Shown here: positions 8,780 to 17,781 of the stretch, piece by piece
Layout of the letters: each line of letters opens with the position of its first letter
Numbering within the stretch: position 1 is the stretch's first letter
NCBI RefSeq assembly: GCF_025466085.1
Contig: NZ_JANLOD010000075.1
Location: forward strand, 1 to 57,627
DNA length: 57,627 nt
Source: Pseudomonas sp. 14P_8.1_Bac3
GTDB lineage: Bacteria > Pseudomonadota > Gammaproteobacteria > Pseudomonadales > Pseudomonadaceae
Direction of reading: 5' to 3'
The notes under the pieces: model-generated
Databases searched by the model: none
What the model was told of the DNA's origin: nothing
Seen by the model: the letters and a program-made list of their open reading frames with translations, nothing else
Position numbers and translations under genes: made by a program

Positions 8780-8962
8780 TCAGGCGTGGGGTGCACGCAG
8801 GGTGACAGGCATCGGCTGAGCCTGGAGTCCTTGCGTCAGCAGGCGAAGTTGTTCGACCTCCTGCTTCAGCTGGTCGCGCTCGTCTTTCAACTGGCGCAAT
8901 TCATCACGACGGATCGTGACGTAAAGGGTTTGTGCTGGCCGTGCTGCTTGTACTGTGCCCAT
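8780..8962 (-). CDS. small coiled-coil protein, unknown function
   Basis: 60 residues starting at an ATG preceded by a strong GAGGTGAG ribosome-binding site. The central part (RRDELRQLKDERDQLKQEVE ... QLRLLTQGLQ) is a heptad-patterned coiled coil. There is no signal peptide or membrane segment. It probably forms a dimeric helix. I do not recognise the family; the strong ribosome-binding site and coherent composition support a real gene. The 271 bp between it and gnd hold no other gene that I can see. Confidence 0.6.
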   Translation of the reverse strand: MGTVQAARPAQTLYVTIRRDELRQLKDERDQLKQEVEQLRLLTQGLQAQPMPVTLRAPHA

Positions 8963-9233
8963 TGCTCACCTCGCAAATGGCTGTCTCAACTGTAGATCCG
9001 CCCCGACATCGGTGCTGTATCTACTATCGGCGCCAATTTTGATTTCTTTTGCCCGGGAAGGGAACTTTTTTATTTTTCACGGTCGTTGTGTCTTCGGCAC
9101 GATTCCCGACGTTATCAATCAGGATCGGGCACAATGCCCGGAAACTTCACGCCAACGCTCTGGACTAACCCACATTAGTCGCGTTGGGCTATAACCTTTG
9201 ACACACTTTATTTGTAGTAGGGAGCATCAGCAC

Positions 9234-10214
9234 ATGCAACTCGGGATTATTGGACTGGGCCGCATGGGCGGCAATATTGCGCGGCGCCTGATGCTCAACG
9301 GGCATACCACCGTTGTTTACGACCGCAATACCGCCTTCGTCGACACCCTGGACGCTGAAGGCTCCAAGGGCGTCATCGATCTGCCGGCCCTTGTCGCCGG
9401 CCTGGCCAAACCACGCGCCATCTGGGTCATGCTGCCGGCCGGCGCGCCGACCGAAGACACCATCGACGTTCTGAGCACCTTGCTCGAACCCGGCGATACC
9501 ATCATCGACGGCGGCAACACCTTCTATAAGGACGACATCCGCCGGGCGAAAACCCTTTCGGAAAAAGGCCTGCACTACGTCGACGTCGGCACTTCGGGCG
9601 GCGTTTGGGGCCTGGAGCGCGGCTACTGCATGATGATCGGCGGCGAAGCCGAGGTGGTGAAGCGCCTTGACCCGCTGTTCGACAGCCTTGCACCGGGCAT
9701 GGGCAGCATCCCGCGTACCAAGGACCGCAAGTCCGACGATGACCGCGCCGAACGCGGTTACATCCACGCTGGGCCGGCAGGTGCCGGTCACTTCGTGAAG
9801 ATGATCCACAACGGCATCGAATACGGAATGATGCAGGCCTTCGCCGAAGGTTTCGACATCCTCAAGACCAAGGGCAGCACCCAGTTGCCGGAAGACCAGC
9901 GTTTCGACCTCAACGTCGCCGACATCGCCGAAGTCTGGCGCCGTGGCAGCGTGGTGTCGTCCTGGCTGCTTGACCTGACCGCCGACGCCCTGGCAGCCGA
10001 TCCGAAGCTCGACGGCTATTCCGGTGAAGTCGCCGACAGCGGCGAAGGTCGCTGGACCATCGAAGCCGCCATGGAGCAGGCGGTGCCGGTACCGGTGCTG
10101 TCGAACTCGCTGTTCTCGCGCTACCGTTCCCGCGGTCAGGGTACTTTTGGCGACAAGATCCTCTCGGCCCAGCGCTTCGGCTTCGGCGGCCATGTGGAGA
10201 CTCCGAAAAAATGA
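9234..10214 (+). CDS. gnd: 6-phosphogluconate dehydrogenase (decarboxylating), short form
   Basis: 326 residues, the short single-unit form found in many Pseudomonas and Gram-positives rather than the ~470-residue enterobacterial enzyme. It oxidatively decarboxylates 6-phosphogluconate to ribulose-5-phosphate with NAD(P)+. The Rossmann motif IGLGRMGGNIARRL is at the N-terminus. The substrate and catalytic motifs GTSGGVWGLERGYCMMIGG and GPAGAGHFVKMIHNGIEYG (catalytic Lys) are intact. The ATG at 9234 follows GGGAG; an earlier in-frame start would put 12 residues before the dinucleotide fold. Its stop overlaps the zwf start by four bases (ATGA), so gnd, zwf and the HAD gene are translationally coupled. 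Confidence 0.92.
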   Translation: MQLGIIGLGRMGGNIARRLMLNGHTTVVYDRNTAFVDTLDAEGSKGVIDLPALVAGLAKPRAIWVMLPAGAPTEDTIDVLSTLLEPGDTIIDGGNTFYKDDIRRAKTLSEKGLHYVDVGTSGGVWGLERGYCMMIGGEAEVVKRLDPLFDSLAPGMGSIPRTKDRKSDDDRAERGYIHAGPAGAGHFVKMIHNGIEYGMMQAFAEGFDILKTKGSTQLPEDQRFDLNVADIAEVWRRGSVVSSWLLDLTADALAADPKLDGYSGEVADSGEGRWTIEAAMEQAVPVPVLSNSLFSRYRSRGQGTFGDKILSAQRFGFGGHVETPKK

Positions 10215-11734
10215 CTCGATTGATCCGCAACAAATCCAAGGCAGAACCCGCACCACCGACCACGCTGTTCCTGTTCGGTGCCCACGGTGACCTGGTCAAG
10301 CGTTTGCTGATGCCGGCGCTGTACAACCTGAGTCGCGACGGTCTGCTGGGGGATGGGTTGCGGATCATCGGCGTTGACCACAACGCCATCACCGATGAGG
10401 CCTTTGCGCAAAAGCTCGAGGATTTCATTCGCGCCGAAGTGGCCAGCAAGGTCGGCAAGGGCGATGAAGTCCTCGATCCTGCGTTGTGGGCCAAGCTGGC
10501 CAAAGGCATCAGCTACGTCCAGGGCGACTTCCTGGACGACAGCACGTATCAGGCGCTGGCGGCAAAAATCGCTGCCAGCGGCACCGGCAACGCGGTGTTC
10601 TATCTGGCCACCGCGCCGCGTTTCTTCAGTGAAGTGGTGCGTCGTCTCGGCGCCGCCGGTTTGCTGCAAGAAACACCGGAAGCGTTCAGAAGGGTGGTGA
10701 TCGAAAAACCGTTTGGCTCCGACCTGCAAACCGCCGAAGCCTTGAACGGGTGCCTGCTCAAGGTGATGACGGAAAACCAGATCTACCGGATCGATCACTA
10801 TCTGGGCAAGGAAACCGTGCAGAACATTCTGATCAGCCGGTTCTCCAACAGCCTGTTCGAAGCGTTCTGGAACAATCATTACATCGACCACGTGCAAATC
10901 ACTGCCGCCGAAACCGTCGGCGTGGAAACCCGTGGCAGTTTTTATGAACACACCGGCGCCCTGCGGGACATGGTGCCCAATCACCTGTTCCAGTTGCTGG
11001 CGATGGTGGCAATGGAACCGCCGGCGGCGTTTGGCGCCGATGCGGTCCGTGGCGAAAAAGCCAAAGTGGTGGGGGCGATTCGTCCCTGGTCCACGGAAGA
11101 GGCTCGGGCCAATTCGGTGCGCGGCCAATACGCCGCCGGTGAAGTCGATGGCAAGCGGTTGCCGGGTTATCGCGAGGAAAACAACGTCTCGCCCGACAGC
11201 ACCACCGAAACTTATGTCGCCCTCAAAGTCATGATCGACAACTGGCGCTGGGTCGGCGTGCCGTTCTACCTGCGCACCGGCAAACGCATGAGCGTGCGCG
11301 ACACCGAGATCGTCATCTGCTTCAAACCTGCGCCTTACGCGCAGTTCCGCGATACCGAGGTCGATGAGTTGCAACCGACCTATCTGCGGATCCAGATCCA
11401 GCCCAACGAAGGCATGTGGTTCGACCTGTTGGCCAAGCGCCCTGGCCCGGCGTTGAAAATGGCCAATATCGAACTGGGTTTTGCCTATAAGGATTTCTTC
11501 GAAATGCAGCCGTCCACCGGCTACGAAACCCTGATCTACGATTGCCTGACCGGCGATCAAACGCTGTTCCAGCGCGCCGACAACATTGAAAACGGCTGGC
11601 GCGCCGTGCAGCCGTTTCTCGATGCCTGGCAGCAGGATGCAAGTGTGCAGGCCTACGCGGCGGGTGAAGACGGTCCGGCGGCTGCAGAAGACTTGCTGAC
11701 TCGCGACGGTCGCGTCTGGCATGGCCTCGGATGA
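10211..11734 (+). CDS. zwf: glucose-6-phosphate 1-dehydrogenase
   Basis: 507 residues, the usual length. It converts glucose-6-phosphate to 6-phosphogluconolactone, making NADPH. The N-terminal nucleotide-binding segment is LFLFGAHGDLVKRLLMPAL; the usual GASGDL is GAHGDL here. The active-site motif RIDHYLGKETVQN is intact, as is VIEKPFGSDL. It is overlapped by four bases at both ends, by gnd upstream and the HAD phosphatase downstream. Pseudomonas carry more than one zwf paralogue. This one, linked to gnd rather than to pgl-eda, is probably the copy dedicated to the oxidative pentose phosphate branch (inference from context). Confidence 0.92.
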   Translation: MTRLIRNKSKAEPAPPTTLFLFGAHGDLVKRLLMPALYNLSRDGLLGDGLRIIGVDHNAITDEAFAQKLEDFIRAEVASKVGKGDEVLDPALWAKLAKGISYVQGDFLDDSTYQALAAKIAASGTGNAVFYLATAPRFFSEVVRRLGAAGLLQETPEAFRRVVIEKPFGSDLQTAEALNGCLLKVMTENQIYRIDHYLGKETVQNILISRFSNSLFEAFWNNHYIDHVQITAAETVGVETRGSFYEHTGALRDMVPNHLFQLLAMVAMEPPAAFGADAVRGEKAKVVGAIRPWSTEEARANSVRGQYAAGEVDGKRLPGYREENNVSPDSTTETYVALKVMIDNWRWVGVPFYLRTGKRMSVRDTEIVICFKPAPYAQFRDTEVDELQPTYLRIQIQPNEGMWFDLLAKRPGPALKMANIELGFAYKDFFEMQPSTGYETLIYDCLTGDQTLFQRADNIENGWRAVQPFLDAWQQDASVQAYAAGEDGPAAAEDLLTRDGRVWHGLG

Positions 11735-12549
11735 GTGACGCGCCGCAACACCCTATCCGTTTCCTGCTCTGTGACATGGACGGCACGTTGCTGCTGCCGG
11801 ATCACAGCCTGAGCCAGCGCACCATTGATGCCGTCCGTTCGTTGCGCGAGGCGGGCGTGCTGTTCAGTCTGGCCACCGGGCGCCCACCAAAAGCCATGCT
11901 GCAGCAGATCGAAGCCCTGGGCGTCGATCTGCCAACGGCGGCGTTCAACGGCGGCACGATCGTCCATCCCGATGGCAGTTTTCTGGTCGCGCATTACTTG
12001 CCGGCCACCGCGGCGCTGACCGCACTGGCGCAGTTCTCCGATCTGCCGGACATCGAGGTGTGGGTGTTCAGTGGCGGAGACTGGCTGGTCAAAGACCCGA
12101 ACGGGCCGATGGTGCCGCGCGAACAGCATGGCCTGGGCTATCCGCCGGTGGTGGTGGAGAGCTTCGAGCCTTATCTGCAACGCATCGACAAGATTGTCGC
12201 GACGAGTCACAACACGCAGTTGTTGATTGAGCTGGAGGCGCAGTTGCTGCCCAAGGTCGAGGGCCAGGCGCAGGTCTCGCGTTCGCAGCCCGTGTACCTG
12301 GACGTGACCGCGATGCAGGCCAACAAGGGTGCAGCGTTGGCGACGCTGGCCGAATTCCTCGGCGTGTCACTGGAGCAAACGGCCGCCATGGGCGATGGCG
12401 GCAATGACCCGGCGATGTTTCATCGCGCCGGACTGTCGATCGCCATGGGGCAGGCGGAGGAGGCGGTGAAGCGCCAGGCCGACGTGGTCACCGGTGCGAA
12501 CACCGAAGACGGTGCGGCGCAGGCGATTGAGCGGTACATCCTGCCGTAA
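11731..12549 (+). CDS. Cof-type HAD-IIB hydrolase
   Basis: 272-residue haloacid-dehalogenase phosphatase. Motif I is FLLCDMDGTLLLPDH with both catalytic aspartates. Motif IV is AAMGDGGNDPAMF, and a C2B cap lies between. The family dephosphorylates sugar phosphates, flavin or pyridoxal phosphates. The ATG overlaps the zwf stop (ATGA), making this the third gene of the gnd-zwf operon. That suggests a role in removing excess or damaged sugar phosphates, but the substrate is not established. A REPIN follows, about 10 bp after the stop. Confidence 0.88.
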   Translation: MSDAPQHPIRFLLCDMDGTLLLPDHSLSQRTIDAVRSLREAGVLFSLATGRPPKAMLQQIEALGVDLPTAAFNGGTIVHPDGSFLVAHYLPATAALTALAQFSDLPDIEVWVFSGGDWLVKDPNGPMVPREQHGLGYPPVVVESFEPYLQRIDKIVATSHNTQLLIELEAQLLPKVEGQAQVSRSQPVYLDVTAMQANKGAALATLAEFLGVSLEQTAAMGDGGNDPAMFHRAGLSIAMGQAEEAVKRQADVVTGANTEDGAAQAIERYILP

Positions 12550-12558
12550 GCCGCTTTT

Positions 12559-12645
12559 GTGGGAGCGAGCCTGCTCGCGATGGCGGTGGGTCTGTTATGC
12601 CTCTGGCAGCTGACATACCGCCATCGCGAGCAGGCTCGCTCCCAC
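12559..12645. repeat. REPIN: perfect inverted REP pair
   Basis: TGGGAGCGAGCCTGCTCGCG at 12561-12580 has a perfect inverse copy in CGCGAGCAGGCTCGCTCCCA at 12624-12643. It separates the convergent HAD gene and nhaB. Confidence 0.9.
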
Positions 12646-12662
12646 TGGCTATCAAAAACCGG

Positions 12663-14165
12663 TTACAACCAGTCACTCACCGCATACCACCCCAACACCC
12701 CCATGACCACTGTATACGGCAACGCCATCCACACCATCCGCCCATACGACAGGCGAATCAGCGGCGCAATCGCCGACGTCAGCAGAAACAGAAACGCCGC
12801 CTGACCATTAGGCGTGGCCACGCTCGGCAGGTTGGTGCCGGTATTGATCGCAATCGCCAGCGTCTCAAAGTGCTCGCGGCTCATGTGGCCGGAAAGGAAC
12901 GCCTGTTTCACTTCAGTGATGTAAATGGTCGCGACGAACACGTTGTCGCTGATCGCCGAGAGCAAGCCGTTGGCGATGAACAGCATGCCCGGTTGCTGAT
13001 TTTCCGGCAGGGTCAGCACCCACTGGATCAGCGGCGTGAACAACTGCTGATCATGAATCACCGCCACCACCGCAAAGAACACCACCAGCAGTGCGGTGAA
13101 CGGCATGGCGTCCTTGAACGCGTTGCCGAGGCGGTGCTCGTCGGTGATGCCGGTGAACGCGGTGATCAGCACGATCACCATCAGGCCGATCAGGCCGACC
13201 TCAGCGATGTGAAAGGCCAAACCAGCAATCAGAATCAGCGCCGCCAACCCCTGAACGATCAGCGCCGCGCGTTGGCGCGAGGTGCGTTCGGCGTTGTCTT
13301 CGGCGGCGTAATTGGCCAGCACGGCGCGCACGGTGTCCGGCAGTAGCGTGCCGTAACCGAACCAACGCAATTTCTCCAGCAGCACGCAGGTCACCATTCC
13401 TGCCACCAACACGGGCAGCGAAACCGGTGCGATTTTCAGAAAGAACTCGGCGAAGTGCCAACCCATTTCATGGCCGATCAGCAGGTTCTGCGGCTCGCCG
13501 ACCAGGGTGCACACACCGCCCAATGAGGTGCCCACGGCGCCGTGCATCAGCAGGCTACGCAGGAAGGCGCGGAACTGCTCGAGGTCATCGTGATGGAGGG
13601 TGGGTAAGTGGCGGTCGTCGTTGAATTCGCTGTCCTGGCGCGGATCGTTGCCCGAGGCGACACGGTGATACACCGAGTAGAACCCTACCGCCGCGCTGAT
13701 GATCACCGCCGTCACGGTCAAGGCATCGAGAAAGGCCGAGAGAAACGCCGACAGAAAGCAGAACATCAGCGCCAGCATCGCCTTGGAGCGAACCCCGAGC
13801 AACAGGCGCGAGAATAGGAACAGCAGCAGGTCTTTCATGAAGTAGATGCCCGCCACCATGAACATTAGCAGCAGGATCACCGGGAAGTTGTGCAGCAGCT
13901 CGTCGTACAGCGCCTGGGGCGTGGTCATCTGCAGCAGCAGTGCTTCGATCAACAGCAAACCACCGGGCATCAGCGGATAACACTTGAGCGCCATGGCCAG
14001 GGTGAAAATGAATTCCAGCACCAGCAGCCAACCGGCCGCCACCGGACCTGCGGTCCACAGTACCAGGGCGTTGAGAATCAGGAAGCCGACAATGCTGGCC
14101 TTGTACCAGCGAGGTGAATGCCCAAGAAAATTGTGCGCGAACGCCCGGGCCATGGAAGCGGACAT
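12663..14165 (-). CDS. nhaB: Na+/H+ antiporter NhaB
   Basis: 500 residues with about twelve hydrophobic segments, matching NhaB length. It exchanges cytoplasmic Na+ for protons in sodium and pH homeostasis. Recognisable segments include FAHNFLGHSPRWYK at the N-terminus, LGGVCTLVGEPQNLLIGHEM in the middle and NTGTNLPSVATPNGQAAFLF near the C-terminus; the last two are hallmarks of the family. The ATG at 14165 follows an AAGGAG site. It is monocistronic, convergent with the gnd-zwf operon across a REPIN. Confidence 0.93.
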   Translation of the reverse strand: MSASMARAFAHNFLGHSPRWYKASIVGFLILNALVLWTAGPVAAGWLLVLEFIFTLAMALKCYPLMPGGLLLIEALLLQMTTPQALYDELLHNFPVILLLMFMVAGIYFMKDLLLFLFSRLLLGVRSKAMLALMFCFLSAFLSAFLDALTVTAVIISAAVGFYSVYHRVASGNDPRQDSEFNDDRHLPTLHHDDLEQFRAFLRSLLMHGAVGTSLGGVCTLVGEPQNLLIGHEMGWHFAEFFLKIAPVSLPVLVAGMVTCVLLEKLRWFGYGTLLPDTVRAVLANYAAEDNAERTSRQRAALIVQGLAALILIAGLAFHIAEVGLIGLMVIVLITAFTGITDEHRLGNAFKDAMPFTALLVVFFAVVAVIHDQQLFTPLIQWVLTLPENQQPGMLFIANGLLSAISDNVFVATIYITEVKQAFLSGHMSREHFETLAIAINTGTNLPSVATPNGQAAFLFLLTSAIAPLIRLSYGRMVWMALPYTVVMGVLGWYAVSDWL

Positions 14166-14244
14166 CGGCTACTCCTTGTATTAAGAAGCGCGCAAGGTGC
14201 CGTATGTCGGAGGCAAGATCAAGCGTAGGAGATTTGCGCGGGGC

Positions 14245-15534
14245 CTACCCCAGATACCGGGCGACGATTGCCCGGTAATTGCCGTCCAGGGAATAGCCGC
14301 CGACGACAATGTTGCCATTGGCCTGCACGGCCAAGGATGTCGCAGTGTCCGGGCTGCGGCTCAGGCGGGTGCGGACCCAGCCGACGCCGTTGCCAAACCG
14401 GCTGTCGAGCTGTCCGTCGGGCAGGTGCCGGGCCAGGACGAAATCCGCTTCGATCCCGCCGACGGTGGCGCCAACGGTCAACACGCTGCCATCGGCAAGG
14501 GCCTCGGCGGCGGTCCATTGGCAACTGCTGTGGCCAATTTGCAGCAATTGTGGCTGGCCGCCGTGGCAATGGATGTCCGGGCGACCATTGCTGTGGACCT
14601 TCAATGCCATGCATTGCATCGGATCGCGGCTGCTGCCGAAGCACTGCAGATCGCCATTGTCCTGCAAGACGATCTGGCTGACCTGAGCGTGACGTCCGTC
14701 GGCCATGAAACTCATGAAGCCGTCCAGGGCGAAGTGGTCGTCCAGGGTGCCGTCGCGGTGATAGCGCGCGAGCAGGCCTTCTTCGGGAAAGTTGATCGAG
14801 CCGCCGACCACGATCCGACCATCACGCTGGACCATCACGCTGCTGAGCCAGGTGTTCATCAGCAAATGCCTGACCAGCACGAAGCCGCGACCGTTGAAGG
14901 TTTCGTCCGGCGAGCCATCCGTCTTGAGCCGTATCAGCAGGCCGACGTGATCGGCCAGTTCGAAATGATGATTGGCCAGCAGCAGAATCCTGCCGTCGTC
15001 CTGCACACAGACATCGCAGACTTCGGCGCCCGGCACGCCGGGTGGCAACCAGGTGTCGCGCACGCCTTGGGAAAGATTGCCCGGCAGGCGCACGACGCAT
15101 CGACCGTTGTCGCCAAAGGAGCGGACTGGTTTGCCCTGTTGATCGAACAGCGCAAGAGCCGGGAGCGTGTGGTGCGCGTCTTCGTAGTGGAGGCCGGCCA
15201 GCAGGATGCGCCCGTCGTCGAGCAGCAGGACTTTGCCGGCCATGGCCTCAAAGCCCGGTTCGAACTGGCTGATGACGCTGCCTTGCTGACCGAACGCCAG
15301 GTCAGCCGAGCCGTCCTCAAGCAAGCGCGCCAGGCCGAAGCGGCTGCCGCCCGGAGTGCCAACCTTCGCCGCTATCAGCAGCCGGCCCGCGGCATCGATC
15401 GCGACGTCGTTGGCCATGCTGGAAGTGCTGCCGACGAAATACACTTGAGTGGTGCCGGTGCCGCCAAAGCTGACGTCGAGTTCGCCGGCATCGTTCTGCG
15501 CGGGGGGTAGGGCCAAAGCGGTCTGGACTGACAT
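14245..15534 (-). CDS. delta-60 repeat beta-propeller-like protein
   Basis: 429 residues. Short repeats of the type DG-(S/T/Q)-x-D-x-x-F-x-x-x-G recur (DGSADLAFGQQG, DGSPDETFNGRGF, DGTLDDHFALDGF, DGQLDSRFGNGVGW), each followed by DDGRILLAG or QRDGRIVVGG. This is the delta-60 repeat pattern, expected to fold as a beta-propeller. There is no signal peptide. An AAGGAG site is spaced correctly for the ATG at 15534; an upstream in-frame ATG at 15543 abuts the site and is less likely. The function is unknown. Related proteins are often secreted or surface proteins, but none of the usual export signals is visible here. Confidence 0.75.
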   Translation of the reverse strand: MSVQTALALPPAQNDAGELDVSFGGTGTTQVYFVGSTSSMANDVAIDAAGRLLIAAKVGTPGGSRFGLARLLEDGSADLAFGQQGSVISQFEPGFEAMAGKVLLLDDGRILLAGLHYEDAHHTLPALALFDQQGKPVRSFGDNGRCVVRLPGNLSQGVRDTWLPPGVPGAEVCDVCVQDDGRILLLANHHFELADHVGLLIRLKTDGSPDETFNGRGFVLVRHLLMNTWLSSVMVQRDGRIVVGGSINFPEEGLLARYHRDGTLDDHFALDGFMSFMADGRHAQVSQIVLQDNGDLQCFGSSRDPMQCMALKVHSNGRPDIHCHGGQPQLLQIGHSSCQWTAAEALADGSVLTVGATVGGIEADFVLARHLPDGQLDSRFGNGVGWVRTRLSRSPDTATSLAVQANGNIVVGGYSLDGNYRAIVARYLG

Positions 15535-15728
15535 TGCACGCATCTCCTTGCGAGTCGTCGTGATCCAGGGATAGGCGATGGCGACTGGGGAAACATTCAA
15601 CGCCTGAATGATCCGATGCACAACTGACAGAACGAACAGGCGGAGGGTCGCTGTGTGCCAGAACGATGTCTTTTCGAACCACTGCTAAGCAGCCAAATAA
15701 ATGGCCTGGAAGTTCGAATATAGGCATG

Positions 15729-15800
15729 TCGTAAGTTGCTGGTGTTTATGCCAGCAACTTACGATAAGGGGAGGGGGCGGATTACCTTGAGGTAATCCGC
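15729..15800 (-). terminator. double hairpin downstream of the 88-residue gene
   Basis: On the minus strand, immediately after the stop at 15808, come two perfect hairpins. One is GCGGATTACC-TCAA-GGTAATCCGC (15777-15800). The other is TCGTAAGTTGCTGG-8 nt-CCAGCAACTTACGA (15729-15764). Neither has a long T tract. They may end transcription or protect the 3' end of this transcript. Confidence 0.6.
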
Positions 15801-15807
15801 AAAACGC

Positions 15808-16074
15808 TTAGTGTGGCATGGACCACGATTGCAACGCATAACCTTCCTGGCTCAGCTCTTTGCGGGCTTCTTCCAGAACATGTTCAAGTTGCGCAGGATC
15901 GGTATAGGCACTGCTCGGAATCTGCTTGTGGCCTATACGGGTATTTGTACGGTCGATGACGGTCAGGCTGAGTTCGCCGTTGCCGTCTTGTGGGGCCCAG
16001 GCCACGCATTGAAATGGCTTGAACGCGCGGTCGGCAATCAAAAGAGCTTCGTTGATACGGAGCGGGGCGGTCAT
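15808..16074 (-). CDS. conserved small protein, unknown function
   Basis: 88 residues from the ATG at 16074, which has AGAGAAG upstream. An earlier in-frame ATG at 16098 has no good site. The sequence is soluble, with beta-rich central segments (NGELSLTVIDRTNTRIGHKQ) and a C-terminal helix with DPAQLEHVLEEARKELSQEG. I see no signal peptide. It is a plausible Pseudomonas orphan protein; no domain is recognised. The 343 bp to the next gene hold its own upstream region and the promoter of the sigma-54 regulator. Confidence 0.6.
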   Translation of the reverse strand: MTAPLRINEALLIADRAFKPFQCVAWAPQDGNGELSLTVIDRTNTRIGHKQIPSSAYTDPAQLEHVLEEARKELSQEGYALQSWSMPH

Positions 16075-16368
16075 GGGATCTTCTCTCTGTATGCCCAATC
16101 AAGTGATGTGCCGTCGGTTGGGCTTACCGTTCGGCTGGTTACTTGTACTGATGCCCGCAACCCGTGGGCGGGTCACATACAATTAAAAGAAATTTCAACT
16201 TTCTTTCATCGGTTCAGGATAGCGACGGGTTTTGAAAGCTCGATGAAAGGTTCGGCTCGGTAGTTAAATAACGAAGTGACTTCTTATAACTGATTGAGCG
16301 ATCACCCTATAGTCAATCGGTACAAGCGCGCGTCAAATTATTGCTAATGTTACAGCCAGGTCCGCCAA

Positions 16369-16408
16369 ATGACTGTTTTTAGTGATATTTCCTATAATTT
16401 GGCGCCAA
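16369..16408 (+). promoter_or_regulatory. promoter and palindromic operator of the enhancer-binding protein gene
   Basis: A perfect sigma-70 -10 box TATAAT lies at 16393-16398, with ATGACT at 16369-16374 as a weaker -35 (18 bp spacer). The ten-base palindrome TTGGCGCCAA at 16399-16408 covers the expected transcription start, about 10 bp before the start codon. A protein bound there would block transcription, so it may be an operator, possibly autoregulatory (inference). Confidence 0.6.
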
Positions 16409-16417
16409 GGAACAGTC

Positions 16418-17743
16418 ATGATCGAAGCGCCTGCATTGCGACGTCTATTGGTGGTGGATCCCTGCGACGACTGCCATCGTCTGTTACCGGGGCTGCGTTC
16501 CGTGGGTTGGGACGTTGACAGCTGTACGCTGGAGAATGCCGCTGACCGGCCTTGTGACGTGGGTTTGTTACGTTTGCAGCCCCATCATCTCGAGCACCCG
16601 GATGCCGTCAAAGAGGTGATCAGCCGCAGCGGTACGGAATGGATCGCTGTGCTCAATCAGGAAGTTCTGCGGCTACAGAACGTCGGAGACTTTGTCTGCG
16701 AGTGGTTTTTCGATTTTCATACGTTGCCGTTCGATGTGTCGCGGGTTCAAGTCACACTGGGGCGGGCCTTTGGCATGGCGCGCCTGCGCGGGCAGGGCAC
16801 GGTTCATATCGATCAGCCCGAGCACGAACTGCTGGGCGACAGCAAGCCGATACGCGAACTGCGCAAGCTATTGAGCAAACTGGCGCCCACCGAGTCGCCG
16901 GTGTTGATTCGCGGGGAAAGCGGGACCGGTAAAGAGCTGGTCGCCCGCACGCTGCATCGGCAATCCCAGCGTCACAGCAAGCCCTTCGTCGCGATCAATT
17001 GTGGCGCGATTCCCGAGCACCTGATCCAGTCCGAACTGTTCGGCCACGAGAAGGGGGCCTTTACCGGCGCCCATCAACGCAAGATCGGGCGGATCGAGGC
17101 GGCTAACGGCGGCACGCTGTTTCTTGATGAGATCGGTGATCTGCCCCTTGAGCTGCAGGCGAATCTGTTGCGTTTTCTTCAGGAAAAGCACATCGAGCGA
17201 GTGGGTGGCAGTCAGCCGATTCCAGTCGATGTGCGGGTATTGGCGGCGACCCATGTCGATCTTGAGGCCGCCATCGAGAAGAAACGCTTTCGCGAAGATC
17301 TTTATTATCGACTGAACGTCTTGCAGGTTGTGACCGCGCCCCTGCGCGAGCGCAATGGCGATTTGTCGATGCTGGCCAACCATTTTTCGCATTTCTACAG
17401 CCATGAAACCGGCCGCCGTCCGCGCAGCTTCAGTGAAGACGCATTGATTGCGCTGGGCAAACATGACTGGCCAGGCAACGTCCGTGAACTGGCCAACCGG
17501 GTACGCCGCGGGTTGGTGCTGGCCGAAGGCCGGCAGATCGAGGCGCGCGACCTGGGGCTGATCAGCCATCACGCCATTGCCGCACCGATGGGCACGCTGG
17601 AGGACTACAAGCATCGGGCCGAGCGTCAGGCGTTATGCGATGTGCTTAACCGCCACAGCGATAATCTGAGCATCGCCGCCAAGGTGCTGGGGATTTCCAG
17701 GCCCACCTTCTACCGTTTGTTGCATAAACATCAGATCCGCTGA
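16418..17743 (+). CDS. sigma-54 enhancer-binding regulator with degenerate receiver
   Basis: 441 residues. The N-terminal ~120 residues resemble a receiver domain (LRRLLVVDPCDDCHRLLPGL), but the segment where the phospho-accepting Asp is expected reads VGLLRLQ, with Arg52. This suggests a VpsR-like pseudo-receiver. The AAA+ domain is complete: Walker A GESGTGKELVAR, the sigma-54 contact loop EKGAFTGA, Walker B GGTLFLDEIGDL. A Fis-type helix-turn-helix (NLSIAAKVLGISRPTFYRLL) ends the protein. AAGGA precedes the ATG at 16418; an upstream in-frame GTG is less likely. It is convergent with the fap operon, whose promoter looks sigma-54-dependent, so control of fap is a strong inference but not shown by sequence. 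Confidence 0.9.
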   Translation: MIEAPALRRLLVVDPCDDCHRLLPGLRSVGWDVDSCTLENAADRPCDVGLLRLQPHHLEHPDAVKEVISRSGTEWIAVLNQEVLRLQNVGDFVCEWFFDFHTLPFDVSRVQVTLGRAFGMARLRGQGTVHIDQPEHELLGDSKPIRELRKLLSKLAPTESPVLIRGESGTGKELVARTLHRQSQRHSKPFVAINCGAIPEHLIQSELFGHEKGAFTGAHQRKIGRIEAANGGTLFLDEIGDLPLELQANLLRFLQEKHIERVGGSQPIPVDVRVLAATHVDLEAAIEKKRFREDLYYRLNVLQVVTAPLRERNGDLSMLANHFSHFYSHETGRRPRSFSEDALIALGKHDWPGNVRELANRVRRGLVLAEGRQIEARDLGLISHHAIAAPMGTLEDYKHRAERQALCDVLNRHSDNLSIAAKVLGISRPTFYRLLHKHQIR

Positions 17744-17756
17744 GCGCTAACGACCA

Positions 17757-17779
17757 TCGCGAGCAAGCTCGCTCCTACA
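17757..17779. repeat. single REP
   Basis: CGCGAGCAAGCTCGCTCCTA, a lone REP palindrome just after the enhancer-binding protein stop and before the shared terminator. Confidence 0.8.
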
Positions 17780-17781
17780 TG

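Noticed and set aside
14197..15510. Long open frame on the plus strand (437 codons) opposite the delta-60 repeat protein
   Set aside because: It is the antisense shadow of a high-GC gene. It has no ribosome-binding site and no recognisable domain, while the minus-strand frame has regular delta-60 repeats and AAGGAG.
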